Part shown: piece by piece, positions 1 through 6,915 of the stretch
Numbering within the stretch: the stretch's first letter is position 1
How the letters are laid out: each line of letters begins with the position of its first letter
NCBI GenBank assembly: GCA_965659685.1
Contig: CBFHXB010000026.1
Span: 1 to 12,721 of the forward strand
Origin: MGIIa-L3 sp11892u
Lineage (GTDB): Archaea; Thermoplasmatota; Poseidoniia; Poseidoniales; Poseidoniaceae
Length of the DNA: 12,721 nt
Direction: 5' to 3'
Translations under genes and position numbers: made by a program
The notes under the pieces: generated by a model
Databases searched by the model: none
Told to the model about the DNA's origin: nothing
What the model saw: only the letters and a program-made list of their open reading frames with translations

Positions 1-590
1 CCCTTGTCGAACTCCATGCCGTCGACGACTTCGAGTTCGGTTTCCATGGACTTCGAGTCCTCGACGGTGATGACGCCTTCGCGTCCGACCTTGTCGAAGG
101 CCTCGGCGATGAGCGCCCCGATCTCGGGGTCGTTGTTGGCCGCGATGGTCGCGACTTGACGGATCATGTCGCCGCTGTCCACTTCGATGGCGCTGCCCTT
201 GAGGTGCTCGACCACGGCCGCGATGGCCGCATCGAAGCCGGACTTGAGGGCCACGGGGCTGGCGCCAGCGGTCACGTTGCGCATGCCTTGGTGCACCAGG
301 GCCTGGGTCATCACGGAGGCCGTGGACGTGCCGTCACCGGCGTTGTCCTGGGTCTTCGAGGCCACTTCTTGGATGAGCTTGGCGCCCATGTTCGCGAAGG
401 CGTCCTCAAGTTCGATGTCCTTGGCGATGGTCACGCCGTCGTTGATGATCGTCGGGCTGCCCCACGATTTCTCTAGCACCACGGTGCGGGCGGCTGGACC
501 AAGGGTCACCTTGACCGCGTTCGCCACGGCATCGATGCCTTCGACCAATTTGCTGCGCGCTTCGTCTCCGTACACAATTTGCTTCGCCAT
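1..590 (-). CDS. groEL: Group I chaperonin GroEL (Hsp60), N-terminal part, cut by left window edge
   Basis: This is the ATP-driven folding chamber subunit of bacterial type, working with GroES in the cytosol. The 196 visible residues align from the first residue with GroEL: an equatorial N-terminus (residues 3-30), NDGVTIAKDIELED (50-63), the ATP-site GDGTS with the conserved Asp at 86, then the start of the intermediate and apical domains (EGVITVED at 171-178, GMEFDKG at the edge). The ATG follows the groES stop after 9 nt and has a strong GAGGTGA ribosome site overlapping that stop, so the pair is co-transcribed. Odd: the nearly invariant LGPKGR loop reads LGPAAR (30-35), losing the Lys and the second Gly. 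The rest of the gene, including the second catalytic Asp, lies outside the window. Assignment is very secure; activity is presumed. Confidence 0.97.
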   Translation of the reverse strand, partial: MAKQIVYGDEARSKLVEGIDAVANAVKVTLGPAARTVVLEKSWGSPTIINDGVTIAKDIELEDAFANMGAKLIQEVASKTQDNAGDGTSTASVMTQALVHQGMRNVTAGASPVALKSGFDAAIAAVVEHLKGSAIEVDSGDMIRQVATIAANNDPEIGALIAEAFDKVGREGVITVEDSKSMETELEVVDGMEFDK

Positions 591-594
591 GTTT

Positions 595-601
595 TCACCT
601 C
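595..601 (-). promoter_or_regulatory. Shine-Dalgarno site of groEL
   Basis: On the minus strand GAGGTGA lies 4 nt before the groEL ATG and shares bases with the groES stop codon TGA. It is an exact complement of the TCACCTC core at the 16S rRNA 3' end. The layout suggests that ribosomes ending groES re-start on groEL. Confidence 0.75.
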
Positions 602-869
602 AGTTGGTCACCTTTGCTTGGAGGTCTTCCTCCTTGATGAGGAGGTATTCGATGCCGAGCCATTCAATGGTCGTGCCCGAATAATTCCGGTAAATGACGC
701 GGTCGCCCTCAGCGACGTGCTCCGCGTCAGGGCCAACGGCCAACACGCGACCGACGTTCATCGCGTCGCGTGCTTCTTCGGGGAGCAAGAGCCCACCTGC
801 GGTCGTTTCGGGGGCCTTCTCAATCTCGAGAAGGACCATCGCTGCCAACGGTTCAATGCCTACGGTCAT
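600..869 (-). CDS. groES: Co-chaperonin GroES (Hsp10)
   Basis: The 89-residue product is the lid of the GroEL chamber. It has the family layout: an N-terminal beta strand (MTVGIEPLAAMVLLEIE), a mobile-loop segment TTAGGLLLPEEA that matches the TAGGIVLP region contacting GroEL, then GRVLAVGP, GDRVIYRNYSG and a C-terminal strand YLLIKEEDL. It is a little shorter than the usual 95-100 residues. The frame stays open further upstream, but the ATG at 869 fits the family N-terminus and has GGAG 9 nt before it. It is the first gene of a groES-groEL operon. A possible TATA element and a perfect dyad lie just upstream. Confidence 0.95.
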   Translation of the reverse strand: MTVGIEPLAAMVLLEIEKAPETTAGGLLLPEEARDAMNVGRVLAVGPDAEHVAEGDRVIYRNYSGTTIEWLGIEYLLIKEEDLQAKVTN

Positions 870-882
870 GTGGTTCAACTCC

Positions 883-900
883 GAGTTCACTAATGAACTC
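883..900. promoter_or_regulatory. Perfect inverted repeat upstream of groES (possible operator)
   Basis: GAGTTCA-CTAA-TGAACTC is a perfect 7-4-7 dyad 13 nt before the groES start codon. If the AT-rich element at 921-930 is the TATA box, transcription would begin near 899, placing this dyad on the start site, where a repressor would block it. It does not match the bacterial CIRCE element. The operator role is inferred. Confidence 0.5.
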
Positions 901-920
901 AAGGTTGCGTAATCGGCGTG

Positions 921-930
921 GTATTTCAAT
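921..930 (-). promoter_or_regulatory. Possible TATA/BRE element of groES-groEL
   Basis: On the minus strand ATTGAAATAC is the most AT-rich stretch in the GC-rich groES upstream region. It lies about 25 nt upstream of the dyad and about 55 nt before the ATG. That spacing suits an archaeal promoter with a short leader. The match to a TATA box is weak. Confidence 0.3.
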
Positions 931-951
931 CCCACGAATGGAGGGTATGTT

Positions 952-967
952 CGCCCGTGAACGGGCG
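952..967. promoter_or_regulatory. Perfect GC-rich palindrome between divergent groES and membrane-protein gene
   Basis: CGCCCGT-GA-ACGGGCG is a perfect 7-2-7 dyad. It lies 41 nt before the GTG start at 1009 and 82 nt before groES on the other strand. It could be a binding site for a dimeric regulator of one or both genes, or form an RNA stem of 6 pairs with a TGAA loop if transcribed rightward. Confidence 0.45.
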
Positions 968-1008
968 CCGGTCGGCAGGTTCAATCCGGACCGTCGCCAC
1001 GACAAGGC

Positions 1009-1899
1009 GTGGATGAGGAGGCACCGCTCGCGTCTGAGGAAGACGACGACGATTGGCTGGCGACGGAAATCGCCACCGGCCTGACCTTCGCCAGCAGCGA
1101 CGCGGTGATGCTCACCGAGGCCAAAGGATTGCATCCAATGGCCCGTTCGATCGCCATCCTCGTCATTGTGGTCTCGCTGATGGGGTTCGTCAACGGTCTG
1201 GATTTCGCTTCTCCGGAGCAGGGCGTGGTCCGTCCAGACGAGTTCGTGTACGCGATGGCACGCGCAGCCCCTGAGGACACGGCCATTTTCCGCGGAACGG
1301 TCGAGGACCACCGCGGCGTTGGCCTTGAGGGCGTCACCGTCATCGTCCAGTGGGAAACCGGAAACCAATGGGTTTTCACGGAAACCCAAACCGACGCTCA
1401 GGGTGAATACCTGCTCGAAAACCTCACGCCAGGGTTGGTCCGTGTGGACCTCGTGCTTGAACGGGACAACTACACCGACGTGCTGTCGAACAGGGCCTTG
1501 CTCTCGCCACCGGCCTTGTTTGAGCCCTATGGATTCACGACCATCACCTTCGATTTCCCCTCCCAAGCCGAGTTTTCCTCCGCCCCATGCAACAACGGAG
1601 CCCCGACGTGTGAATTGCGGACCATCGACAACACGCCGGGTCAGATGGAACATCCTCTGATGGATCCTGCTGCTGCCGGATTGTACGTCGTGATTGGATA
1701 CGGCTTCATGGGCCTCGCGATGATCAGTGGGGGCTTTGCCGTCACGTCACTTCGTCTCGGTTCGCTGCCGCTGCTCCGGGTGGGGTCGGTGCTGTGCGTG
1801 TTCACCATGGGCCACTTCTACAGCGCTTGCATCCTTGGCCTGACCGCGGTCATCCTGACCTTCCTTGTGCCAAGACGTCTCGTGCCGGTCATGTCCTGA
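1009..1899 (+). CDS. Membrane-anchored protein with carboxypeptidase-regulatory-like domain
   Basis: The 296-residue protein begins with an acidic cytoplasmic-type tail (DEEAPLASEEDDDDW, 2-16) and a first membrane helix at about 45-63. An exported part follows, with a beta-sandwich at about 93-152 (FRGTVEDHRGVGLEGVTVIVQ ... TDAQGEYLLENLTPGLVRV). That pattern is typical of CarboxypepD_reg/transthyretin-like folds. Cys194 and Cys201 could form a disulphide. Hydrophobic segments at about 224-247 and 254-288 give two or three more helices. Such domains bind or present rather than catalyse; no enzyme motif is visible. The GTG start is the only start codon between the upstream in-frame stop (958-960) and the ATGs at 1108 and 1138; starting at 1138 would remove the acidic tail. 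The 3' end overlaps hflX by 11 nt. Substrate and partner are unknown. Confidence 0.75.
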   Translation: MDEEAPLASEEDDDDWLATEIATGLTFASSDAVMLTEAKGLHPMARSIAILVIVVSLMGFVNGLDFASPEQGVVRPDEFVYAMARAAPEDTAIFRGTVEDHRGVGLEGVTVIVQWETGNQWVFTETQTDAQGEYLLENLTPGLVRVDLVLERDNYTDVLSNRALLSPPALFEPYGFTTITFDFPSQAEFSSAPCNNGAPTCELRTIDNTPGQMEHPLMDPAAAGLYVVIGYGFMGLAMISGGFAVTSLRLGSLPLLRVGSVLCVFTMGHFYSACILGLTAVILTFLVPRRLVPVMS

Positions 1900-3259
1900 A
1901 GGCGGCCACGCCTTCCCCAACGACGGTGAACCGGTTTGGTTCGTGGGCCATCAGCCGCTCCAAGTCCGCACCGTCGCACCACAGCAGCAATTCCACGCCT
2001 CCTTCGACGAGGCGTCGCTCAAGGACGAGTCCCGCTTGCCTGACCGCATCCTCAAGCGCGGCAACTGGCTTTCCGTCGTCTTCTGCATCCCCGATTCGAA
2101 GCACAAGGGCCGGTCCGTGAAGGCGGGTCAAGATGGCGTCGCGCAGGGCGGTCATTCCCTTACCGGTGTGCGCGGACACGAAGGTGGGGTTGAACAGACC
2201 GATGTCCTCGACCAGTGCCTCCACACGTCGGCGCTGCTCATCGTCGATCAAGTCCACTTTCGTCAGGACCAGCATGACGTCCACGTCGTCGTCTTCCAGC
2301 CGGTCCTGCACTTCCCGAACCGAGGTGCTCAACCGACGGATCAATTCCTCCTCCTCATCGCTGGCGTCCGCCATCAGCAGCAGCAAGTCGCACTCAAGCG
2401 CCTCAGACAAGGTGGCTCGGAAGGCTTCGAGCGTCTCGCTCGGCAAGGCGTCGATGAACCCGATGGTGTCCGCCAAGAGGACGCGTGGGCTTGCCTCCAT
2501 CCGTCCAACGGTGGTCTCAAGCGTCGAAAACAACCGGTCTTCCACCAACACAGATTTCCCAGACAGGGCCCGGAACAGGCTCGATTTTCCCGCGTTGGTG
2601 TAGCCGGCCAATCCGACCGTGCGCGCTCCGCTTCGCGTCCGTTGCCGCCGCCGCTCGGATTGCGCCCGTGCGTGGCGCTGGAGGCGTCGACGCAAGCCTT
2701 CGATTTCTCGGCCGAGGGTGACCAACACCTCCGTGGCTCCGGTAGCACCCGCGCCACCGTACCCTGCGCGTTCACCGGTGGTTTCCTGCGAAATGAGTTC
2801 ACGCAGGACGGTGCGGTCGGAACGAAGGCGAGCAATACGGACCTGCGTCCGCGCTTCGACCGAGGCAGCGTGGGCCGTGAACAAGGCAAGCAGCAAGCGA
2901 ACGCGGTCCCAGACTTCCACGCCCAAGACGGTGGAGGTGGCCACCAGTTGACGCGGCGTGGCGTTGGTGTGAAGCAGCACCAAGTCTGCCCCCTTCCAAG
3001 CATGGCCAACGGGCGCACTTTGGAGGACGTCGGCGACCTCGTCCAAGCGCCCTCGTCCCAGATAGGTCCTCGGGTCTTCACGGCCACGTTGGGTGACGAC
3101 GTCCACGATGGCGATCCCCATCGTGGCCGCAAGGTCGGTGAATTCGGTCGTGTCCTGTTCGCCTCGGACCACCAGCACGGCGCGTCGGCCTGCATGGTCG
3201 GTCCGGGCCGCACCAAGCAGCACACCGCCTGCGCCCGCCAAGACGTCGCGCTCCGCCAT
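1889..3259 (-). CDS. hflX: GTPase HflX, ribosome-associated
   Basis: HflX binds the large ribosomal subunit; in bacteria it splits stalled ribosomes under stress. The 456 residues show the whole family order: an N-terminal HflX domain (GRGRLDEV at 68-75, LLHTNATPRQL at 95-105, VEVWDRVRLLLALF at 114-127), a basic coiled linker (about 180-210), then the G domain. G1 is GYTNAGKS (219-226), the switch I region reads EDRLFSTLETT (240-250), G3 is DTIG (264-267), G4 is TKVD (333-336) and G5 is SAHTG (362-366). A C-terminal domain of about 90 residues follows. All nucleotide-binding motifs are intact. The ATG at 3259 gives the expected N-terminal length. It is transcribed alone, divergently from the pcc1-like gene, and a perfect 8-2-8 palindrome touches its start codon. 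Confidence 0.95.
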   Translation of the reverse strand: MAERDVLAGAGGVLLGAARTDHAGRRAVLVVRGEQDTTEFTDLAATMGIAIVDVVTQRGREDPRTYLGRGRLDEVADVLQSAPVGHAWKGADLVLLHTNATPRQLVATSTVLGVEVWDRVRLLLALFTAHAASVEARTQVRIARLRSDRTVLRELISQETTGERAGYGGAGATGATEVLVTLGREIEGLRRRLQRHARAQSERRRQRTRSGARTVGLAGYTNAGKSSLFRALSGKSVLVEDRLFSTLETTVGRMEASPRVLLADTIGFIDALPSETLEAFRATLSEALECDLLLLMADASDEEEELIRRLSTSVREVQDRLEDDDVDVMLVLTKVDLIDDEQRRRVEALVEDIGLFNPTFVSAHTGKGMTALRDAILTRLHGPALVLRIGDAEDDGKPVAALEDAVRQAGLVLERRLVEGGVELLLWCDGADLERLMAHEPNRFTVVGEGVAAFRT

Positions 3260-3277
3260 GGCGCTGAACTCAGCGCC
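3260..3277. promoter_or_regulatory. Perfect palindrome adjoining the hflX start codon
   Basis: GGCGCTGA-AC-TCAGCGCC is a perfect 8-2-8 dyad that ends one base before the hflX ATG on the minus strand. As DNA it could be an operator at a leaderless or short-leader start. As RNA it could fold as 7 pairs with a 4-nt loop and hide the start. It lies in the 79-base divergent region shared with the pcc1-like gene. Confidence 0.5.
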
Positions 3278-3338
3278 TCGGCTATCATCCCGATGGCCAC
3301 GCCGTCACGGTGATGAGCAGGAGGCCCCACGACGGGTC

Positions 3339-3536
3339 ATGGAGCCCGTGTCCATCGACCTCCGTTTCGCAGGCCGTGCCGCGCTGTTGTCCATCGCACA
3401 AGCCTTGGACGGCGTCGCCGCGAGCGTGGACGGAGATGACCTGGTGCTCCACGTTACTGCACCGACCCTGCGTGAGGCGCAGGTGGTGTTTGACGCCGCC
3501 ATGGCGGCGCTGAGCGAGGCCGAATCCACGGCCTGA
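3339..3536 (+). CDS. Probable KEOPS complex subunit Pcc1
   Basis: The 65-residue product has the beta-helix pattern of Pcc1: a first strand (VSIDLRF), a helix (AALLSIAQALDG), two strands (AASVDGDDLVLHVTAP) and a final helix TLREAQVVFDAAMAALSEAE, where Pcc1 proteins carry an LRA..N....L motif. Pcc1 dimerises the Kae1-Bud32-Cgi121 complex that makes t6A in tRNA. It is shorter than the usual 75-90 residues and the motif match is partial. In-frame ATGs exist further upstream, but they would overlap the divergent hflX gene. The stop is followed closely by the thermosome gene, suggesting one transcript. A different small alpha-beta protein cannot be excluded. Confidence 0.5.
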   Translation: MEPVSIDLRFAGRAALLSIAQALDGVAASVDGDDLVLHVTAPTLREAQVVFDAAMAALSEAESTA

Positions 3537-3580
3537 AGCCCGTGGCAGGATTGATGAGGGCGGGCTCAGACCGGCGCGCG

Positions 3581-5170
3581 ATGGACGGAGACGAGAGCGG
3601 CGGTCGTGCCCCCGTCGTCATCGTTCGACCGACGACCAACGTGACCAGCGGCGTGGCCGTCACGCAGAAGCTTGTTCGTGCAGCCGTGGCGTTCGGTGAC
3701 CTGATTCGAGGCACCTTTGGACCGAACGGTTTGGACAAGATGCTCTACAAATCCAACGGGGAAACGGCGGTGACCAACGACGGCGCCCGCATCGTCTCCG
3801 ACCTGATGGTGAAGCATCCCGCTGCGAAAACCTTCGTCTCGATGGCTGAAACCCAAGAAAACGCATGCGGGGATGGCGTCACCGGTTGCCTGATCTTCGC
3901 AGCGGAACTGATGCGAGAAGGCGGCCGCCTGCTTGAACGCAGCCTCCATCCGCTCACGTTGGTGGAAGGCTACCGCGAGGCAGCAGACATCACCCTAGCC
4001 ACCGCCGAAGCGCGAAGCCAGGACGCCACAGAGGCCGACGCCGCCCGTTGGATTGACGTCGCCCTCACCGCCATGACCGGCACCAGCGCTGAAGCGGGAG
4101 GTGTGGACCTCGCCTCCCTCGTCGTCGATGCCGCGATGCTCGTGCAACGAACCGCAGGCACTGACCCGCTGTCCTACGAACGCATTCGAATGGCGAAACG
4201 TGGGTCTGGCGACCTCGGACAGAGTCGCCTCATCTCCGGACTGATCCTCGACCAGCGCTTGGCGCTGGACCGACAGGCTCGCCTCCTCAACGACGTCAAG
4301 GTCGCGGTCTTGACCCGTCCGCTGACCTTGCAGAAGGGCGTTCGGGACACCGAGATTGAGGTGAACGACGTCGATCAACTCGAGTCCTTCATGGCCGCAG
4401 AAGATGCCCTTCTCGACGCACATGCGACGTCCGTCATCAATTCAGGAGCGCGTCTGATCGTCTGCGCGAAGGAGGTCGAATCCCGGGTGCTTCACCGCCT
4501 TGTGGACGCCGGGTGCGTCGTGTTGGCCGACGTGGGTCGAGACGGCGCGGACGATCTTGCCGACGTCACCGGAGCAACGCTCTGTGAGCACCTCGACGAT
4601 TTGGACGCAGGGGCCTTGGGCCACCTGGATCGCTTTTCGGTGGAAACGCTGGAGGGCGAAGACGGGCGCCGGGAGCGCCTGATGTTCGAGCATGCAAACA
4701 GCAAGTTGGCATGCATTGACGTGGCAGGAAGCGCGGGAACGGCCACCGAGGAAGTGATTCGCGGGCTCTTCGATGCCCTTCGTTCGGTCATCGGGGGCAT
4801 GGACTCAGGCCGGTTGCTCCTTGGAGGAGGGAGCCTCCACGTTGCAGCCGCGTCGGCCGTTCGTGAGGCCGCTGAAGCGTCCTCAGGGCGCCGCCGCTTG
4901 GCGATGGAGGCTTATGCTCGCGCTTTGGAAGCTGTCCCGGGTGCGCTCATCGAGAACGCCGGCGGCAACCGGCTCGACGTGCTCATGGATTTGCGAGCCG
5001 CTCACCGCGCAGGACACGCCGACGAAGGCGTCACTCCGGCAGGCATCAACGGCACCATCACCCAAGCGTGGGCCAACGCCGAGACCTTGGAGCATGCCGT
5101 GGTCGTGTCCACCGAGGCCGTGTGCGGTCTGCTTCGAATCGATCAGGTGATTTCGGCACGAGGCGATTGA
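3581..5170 (+). CDS. Divergent thermosome subunit (group II chaperonin)
   Basis: The 529-residue product (numbered from the ATG at 3581) covers a full group II chaperonin: N-terminal PVVIV strand, TFGPNGLDKML (45-55), TNDGARIV (65-72), KHPAAK (78-83), the nucleotide loop GDGVTG (97-102), a diverged apical domain, GLFDAL with the putative catalytic Asp at 398, LLGGG (413-417), ENAG (458-461) and LLRIDQVI near the end. Canonical subunits read GDGTTT in the loop, so two Thr are replaced while the Asp stays. The methionine-glycine-rich tail is missing. In-frame starts also exist at 3542 (GTG) and 3554 (ATG); 3581 was chosen because it gives the family's usual distance to the first strand. It follows the pcc1-like gene closely. 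It may be a specialised paralogue rather than the main thermosome. Confidence 0.88.
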   Translation: MDGDESGGRAPVVIVRPTTNVTSGVAVTQKLVRAAVAFGDLIRGTFGPNGLDKMLYKSNGETAVTNDGARIVSDLMVKHPAAKTFVSMAETQENACGDGVTGCLIFAAELMREGGRLLERSLHPLTLVEGYREAADITLATAEARSQDATEADAARWIDVALTAMTGTSAEAGGVDLASLVVDAAMLVQRTAGTDPLSYERIRMAKRGSGDLGQSRLISGLILDQRLALDRQARLLNDVKVAVLTRPLTLQKGVRDTEIEVNDVDQLESFMAAEDALLDAHATSVINSGARLIVCAKEVESRVLHRLVDAGCVVLADVGRDGADDLADVTGATLCEHLDDLDAGALGHLDRFSVETLEGEDGRRERLMFEHANSKLACIDVAGSAGTATEEVIRGLFDALRSVIGGMDSGRLLLGGGSLHVAAASAVREAAEASSGRRRLAMEAYARALEAVPGALIENAGGNRLDVLMDLRAAHRAGHADEGVTPAGINGTITQAWANAETLEHAVVVSTEAVCGLLRIDQVISARGD

Positions 5171-5183
5171 CGCCACGTTCATA

Positions 5184-5197
5184 ACCGGTCCACCGGT
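5184..5197. promoter_or_regulatory. Tandem ACCGGT palindromes upstream of purH
   Basis: ACCGGT-CC-ACCGGT repeats a self-complementary hexamer with a 2-nt spacer, 22 nt before the purH ATG. A weak AT-rich element (TTCATAA) lies immediately before and overlaps it. The position between a promoter element and the expected start of transcription would suit a regulator of purine genes. Function is inferred. Confidence 0.35.
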
Positions 5198-5219
5198 GCT
5201 CAATCAAACGGGTCGCGTC

Positions 5220-6860
5220 ATGGAACAGGAGCCTCTCCGACCACGCGCCCTGCTCAGCGTTTGGGACAAGCGCGACATCGTTCCTTTCGCCCAAGGCTTG
5301 GTCGAACTTGGGTTCGATGTGCTTTCCACCGGCGGCACCGCGCGGACCCTCCGAGAAGCGGGCCTGACGGTGCAGGACGTGTCCCAAGCAACGGGACATC
5401 CAGAGATCTTCGATGGCCGTGTCAAATCCCTCCACCCGGCCATTCACGGGCCGTTGCTCGCCCGGCTTGAACGCGAAGACGATGCCACCCACCTCAGGGA
5501 ACTTGGCTACCCTCCCATTCAGGTCGTTGCGGTCAACCTCTACCCCTTTGCCGAAGCTGCGGTGAAAGATCCGCCCCTTCCCGAGGGCGACTTGCTCGAG
5601 ATGATCGACATCGGGGGGCCAACCTTGGTGCGTGCCTCCGCAAAGAATCATCGAAACGTGCTCATCGTCGTCCGTCCCGAGCGCTACGCCGACGTCCTCG
5701 AGGCGCTCAAGGAAGCAGACGGGCCTGAAGGCGTGGGGATGCCCCTTCGTCAAGCCCTTGCCTTGGAAGCGTTTCAGCAAACTTCAGGCTACGACACGGC
5801 CATCGCCACGACCCTCCAGCGCCGATGGGTCGGTGCGCCTGAATCGGTGGAAGCGGTCGAGGAACAGGCCGCAAGGCTCCCTGCGGCCATGCGCGTGGCC
5901 GCAACGCAACGCGAGGTGCTTCGGTACGGCGAGAACGCGCACCAAGCCGCGGCCTTGTTCATCGATTCCGGCGCTGAAGGCCATGCTTCGACCCTTGTGG
6001 GCGCCACCGTCGAAGGGGGCAAGGCGATGTCCTACAACAACTATGCCGACGCCGATGCATGCCTTCGCTTGTGCCGCTCATTATCGACCAACGAGTGGCC
6101 AGAAGCGCCTCACGCTTGCGTGATCGTCAAGCATGCCAACCCGTGTGGAGCGGCCTTGGGAGCGACGCAAGACGACGCCTTCCGTCAGGCCCTGGCGTCC
6201 GATCCTGAGTCTGCCTTTGGGTCCATCATCGCGTTCAACACCCCCGTCACCCTTGCCACCGCCGAGGCCATCGGGGACCTCTTCGTCGAGGTGGTGATGG
6301 CGCCGTCCTACGACGAGGACGCACGCGATCATCTGCGCTCCAAGGCCAACCGCCGTTTGCTCACCATCGATTCACCCGGAAACCGCTTCCTGCCGTTGGA
6401 ACGGACCTTGGTGCGCAAACCCATCGAGGGCGGGTGGCTGATGCAGACTGAGGAACCCCCTCGTCTTGACGTGAAGGATTTGGCCACGGTGACGCAACGT
6501 CAGATGGACGAGGCTGACGCTGCCTCCATGCGCTTTGCAGCACGGGTTTGTGAGCAAGTGAAGTCCAACGCCATCGTCATGGTCCAAGGCCTTGCTACGG
6601 TCGGGATTGGACCGGGGCAAACCAGCCGAGTGGAGGCCGTTCGCATTGCGGGACGACGTGCGGGAGAGCGTGCAAAGGACTGCGTTTTGGCCTCGGATGC
6701 ATTCTTCCCCTTCCCGGACGGCGTTGAGCAAGCCGCGGCCGCAGGTGCCCGTCTCATCGTGCAACCCGGCGGATCCATTCGCGACGAACAAGTCATCGAA
6801 GCAGCCGACGCCTTGGGTGTCGCGATGGTCTTCACGGGCCGTCGATTGTTCCGACACTGA
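5220..6860 (+). CDS. purH: Bifunctional AICAR transformylase / IMP cyclohydrolase PurH
   Basis: PurH performs the last two steps of IMP synthesis: formyl transfer from 10-formyl-THF to AICAR, then ring closure. The 546 residues (from the ATG at 5220) show both domains. The N-terminal cyclohydrolase has STGGTA (36-41), FDGRVKSLHP (64-73) and VNLYPF (105-110). The transformylase has LRYGENAHQ (234-242), SYNNYADADAC (271-281), the catalytic KHANPCG (304-310), KSNAIV (448-453), GPGQTSR (464-470) and SDAFFPFPDG (492-501). Nothing essential appears missing. An in-frame GTG at 5196 would add 8 residues; the ATG fits the family better. It follows the thermosome gene by 49 nt in the same direction, but probably has its own promoter. 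The fused bacterial-type enzyme is not universal in archaea. Confidence 0.97.
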   Translation: MEQEPLRPRALLSVWDKRDIVPFAQGLVELGFDVLSTGGTARTLREAGLTVQDVSQATGHPEIFDGRVKSLHPAIHGPLLARLEREDDATHLRELGYPPIQVVAVNLYPFAEAAVKDPPLPEGDLLEMIDIGGPTLVRASAKNHRNVLIVVRPERYADVLEALKEADGPEGVGMPLRQALALEAFQQTSGYDTAIATTLQRRWVGAPESVEAVEEQAARLPAAMRVAATQREVLRYGENAHQAAALFIDSGAEGHASTLVGATVEGGKAMSYNNYADADACLRLCRSLSTNEWPEAPHACVIVKHANPCGAALGATQDDAFRQALASDPESAFGSIIAFNTPVTLATAEAIGDLFVEVVMAPSYDEDARDHLRSKANRRLLTIDSPGNRFLPLERTLVRKPIEGGWLMQTEEPPRLDVKDLATVTQRQMDEADAASMRFAARVCEQVKSNAIVMVQGLATVGIGPGQTSRVEAVRIAGRRAGERAKDCVLASDAFFPFPDGVEQAAAAGARLIVQPGGSIRDEQVIEAADALGVAMVFTGRRLFRH

Positions 6861-6883
6861 ACCTGCCCTTCCCTCCCCAAGAA

Positions 6884-6915
6884 CCATACCAACTCCTACA
6901 GACGGGATGGTATGG
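6884..6915. promoter_or_regulatory. Inverted repeat CCATACCA / TGGTATGG between purH and small membrane gene
   Basis: Perfect 8-base arms (6884-6891 and 6908-6915) flank 16 bases, starting 23 nt after the purH stop. The right arm overlaps the ATG at 6912. It could be an operator, a stem that ends purH transcription, or a control on the next gene's start. No T-run follows the right arm, which argues against a simple intrinsic terminator. Confidence 0.4.

Noticed and set aside
853..1653. 266-codon minus-strand frame across the groES upstream region
   Set aside because: It conflicts with the groES start and the membrane-protein gene; composition is shadow-like.
1865..3313. 482-codon plus-strand open frame opposite hflX
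   Set aside because: It is a shadow of hflX; the protein is low in hydrophobic pattern, rich in His/Gln/Arg and matches nothing.
5058..5780. 240-codon minus-strand frame over the thermosome/purH junction
   Set aside because: It covers two secure genes on the other strand and shows no family motif.
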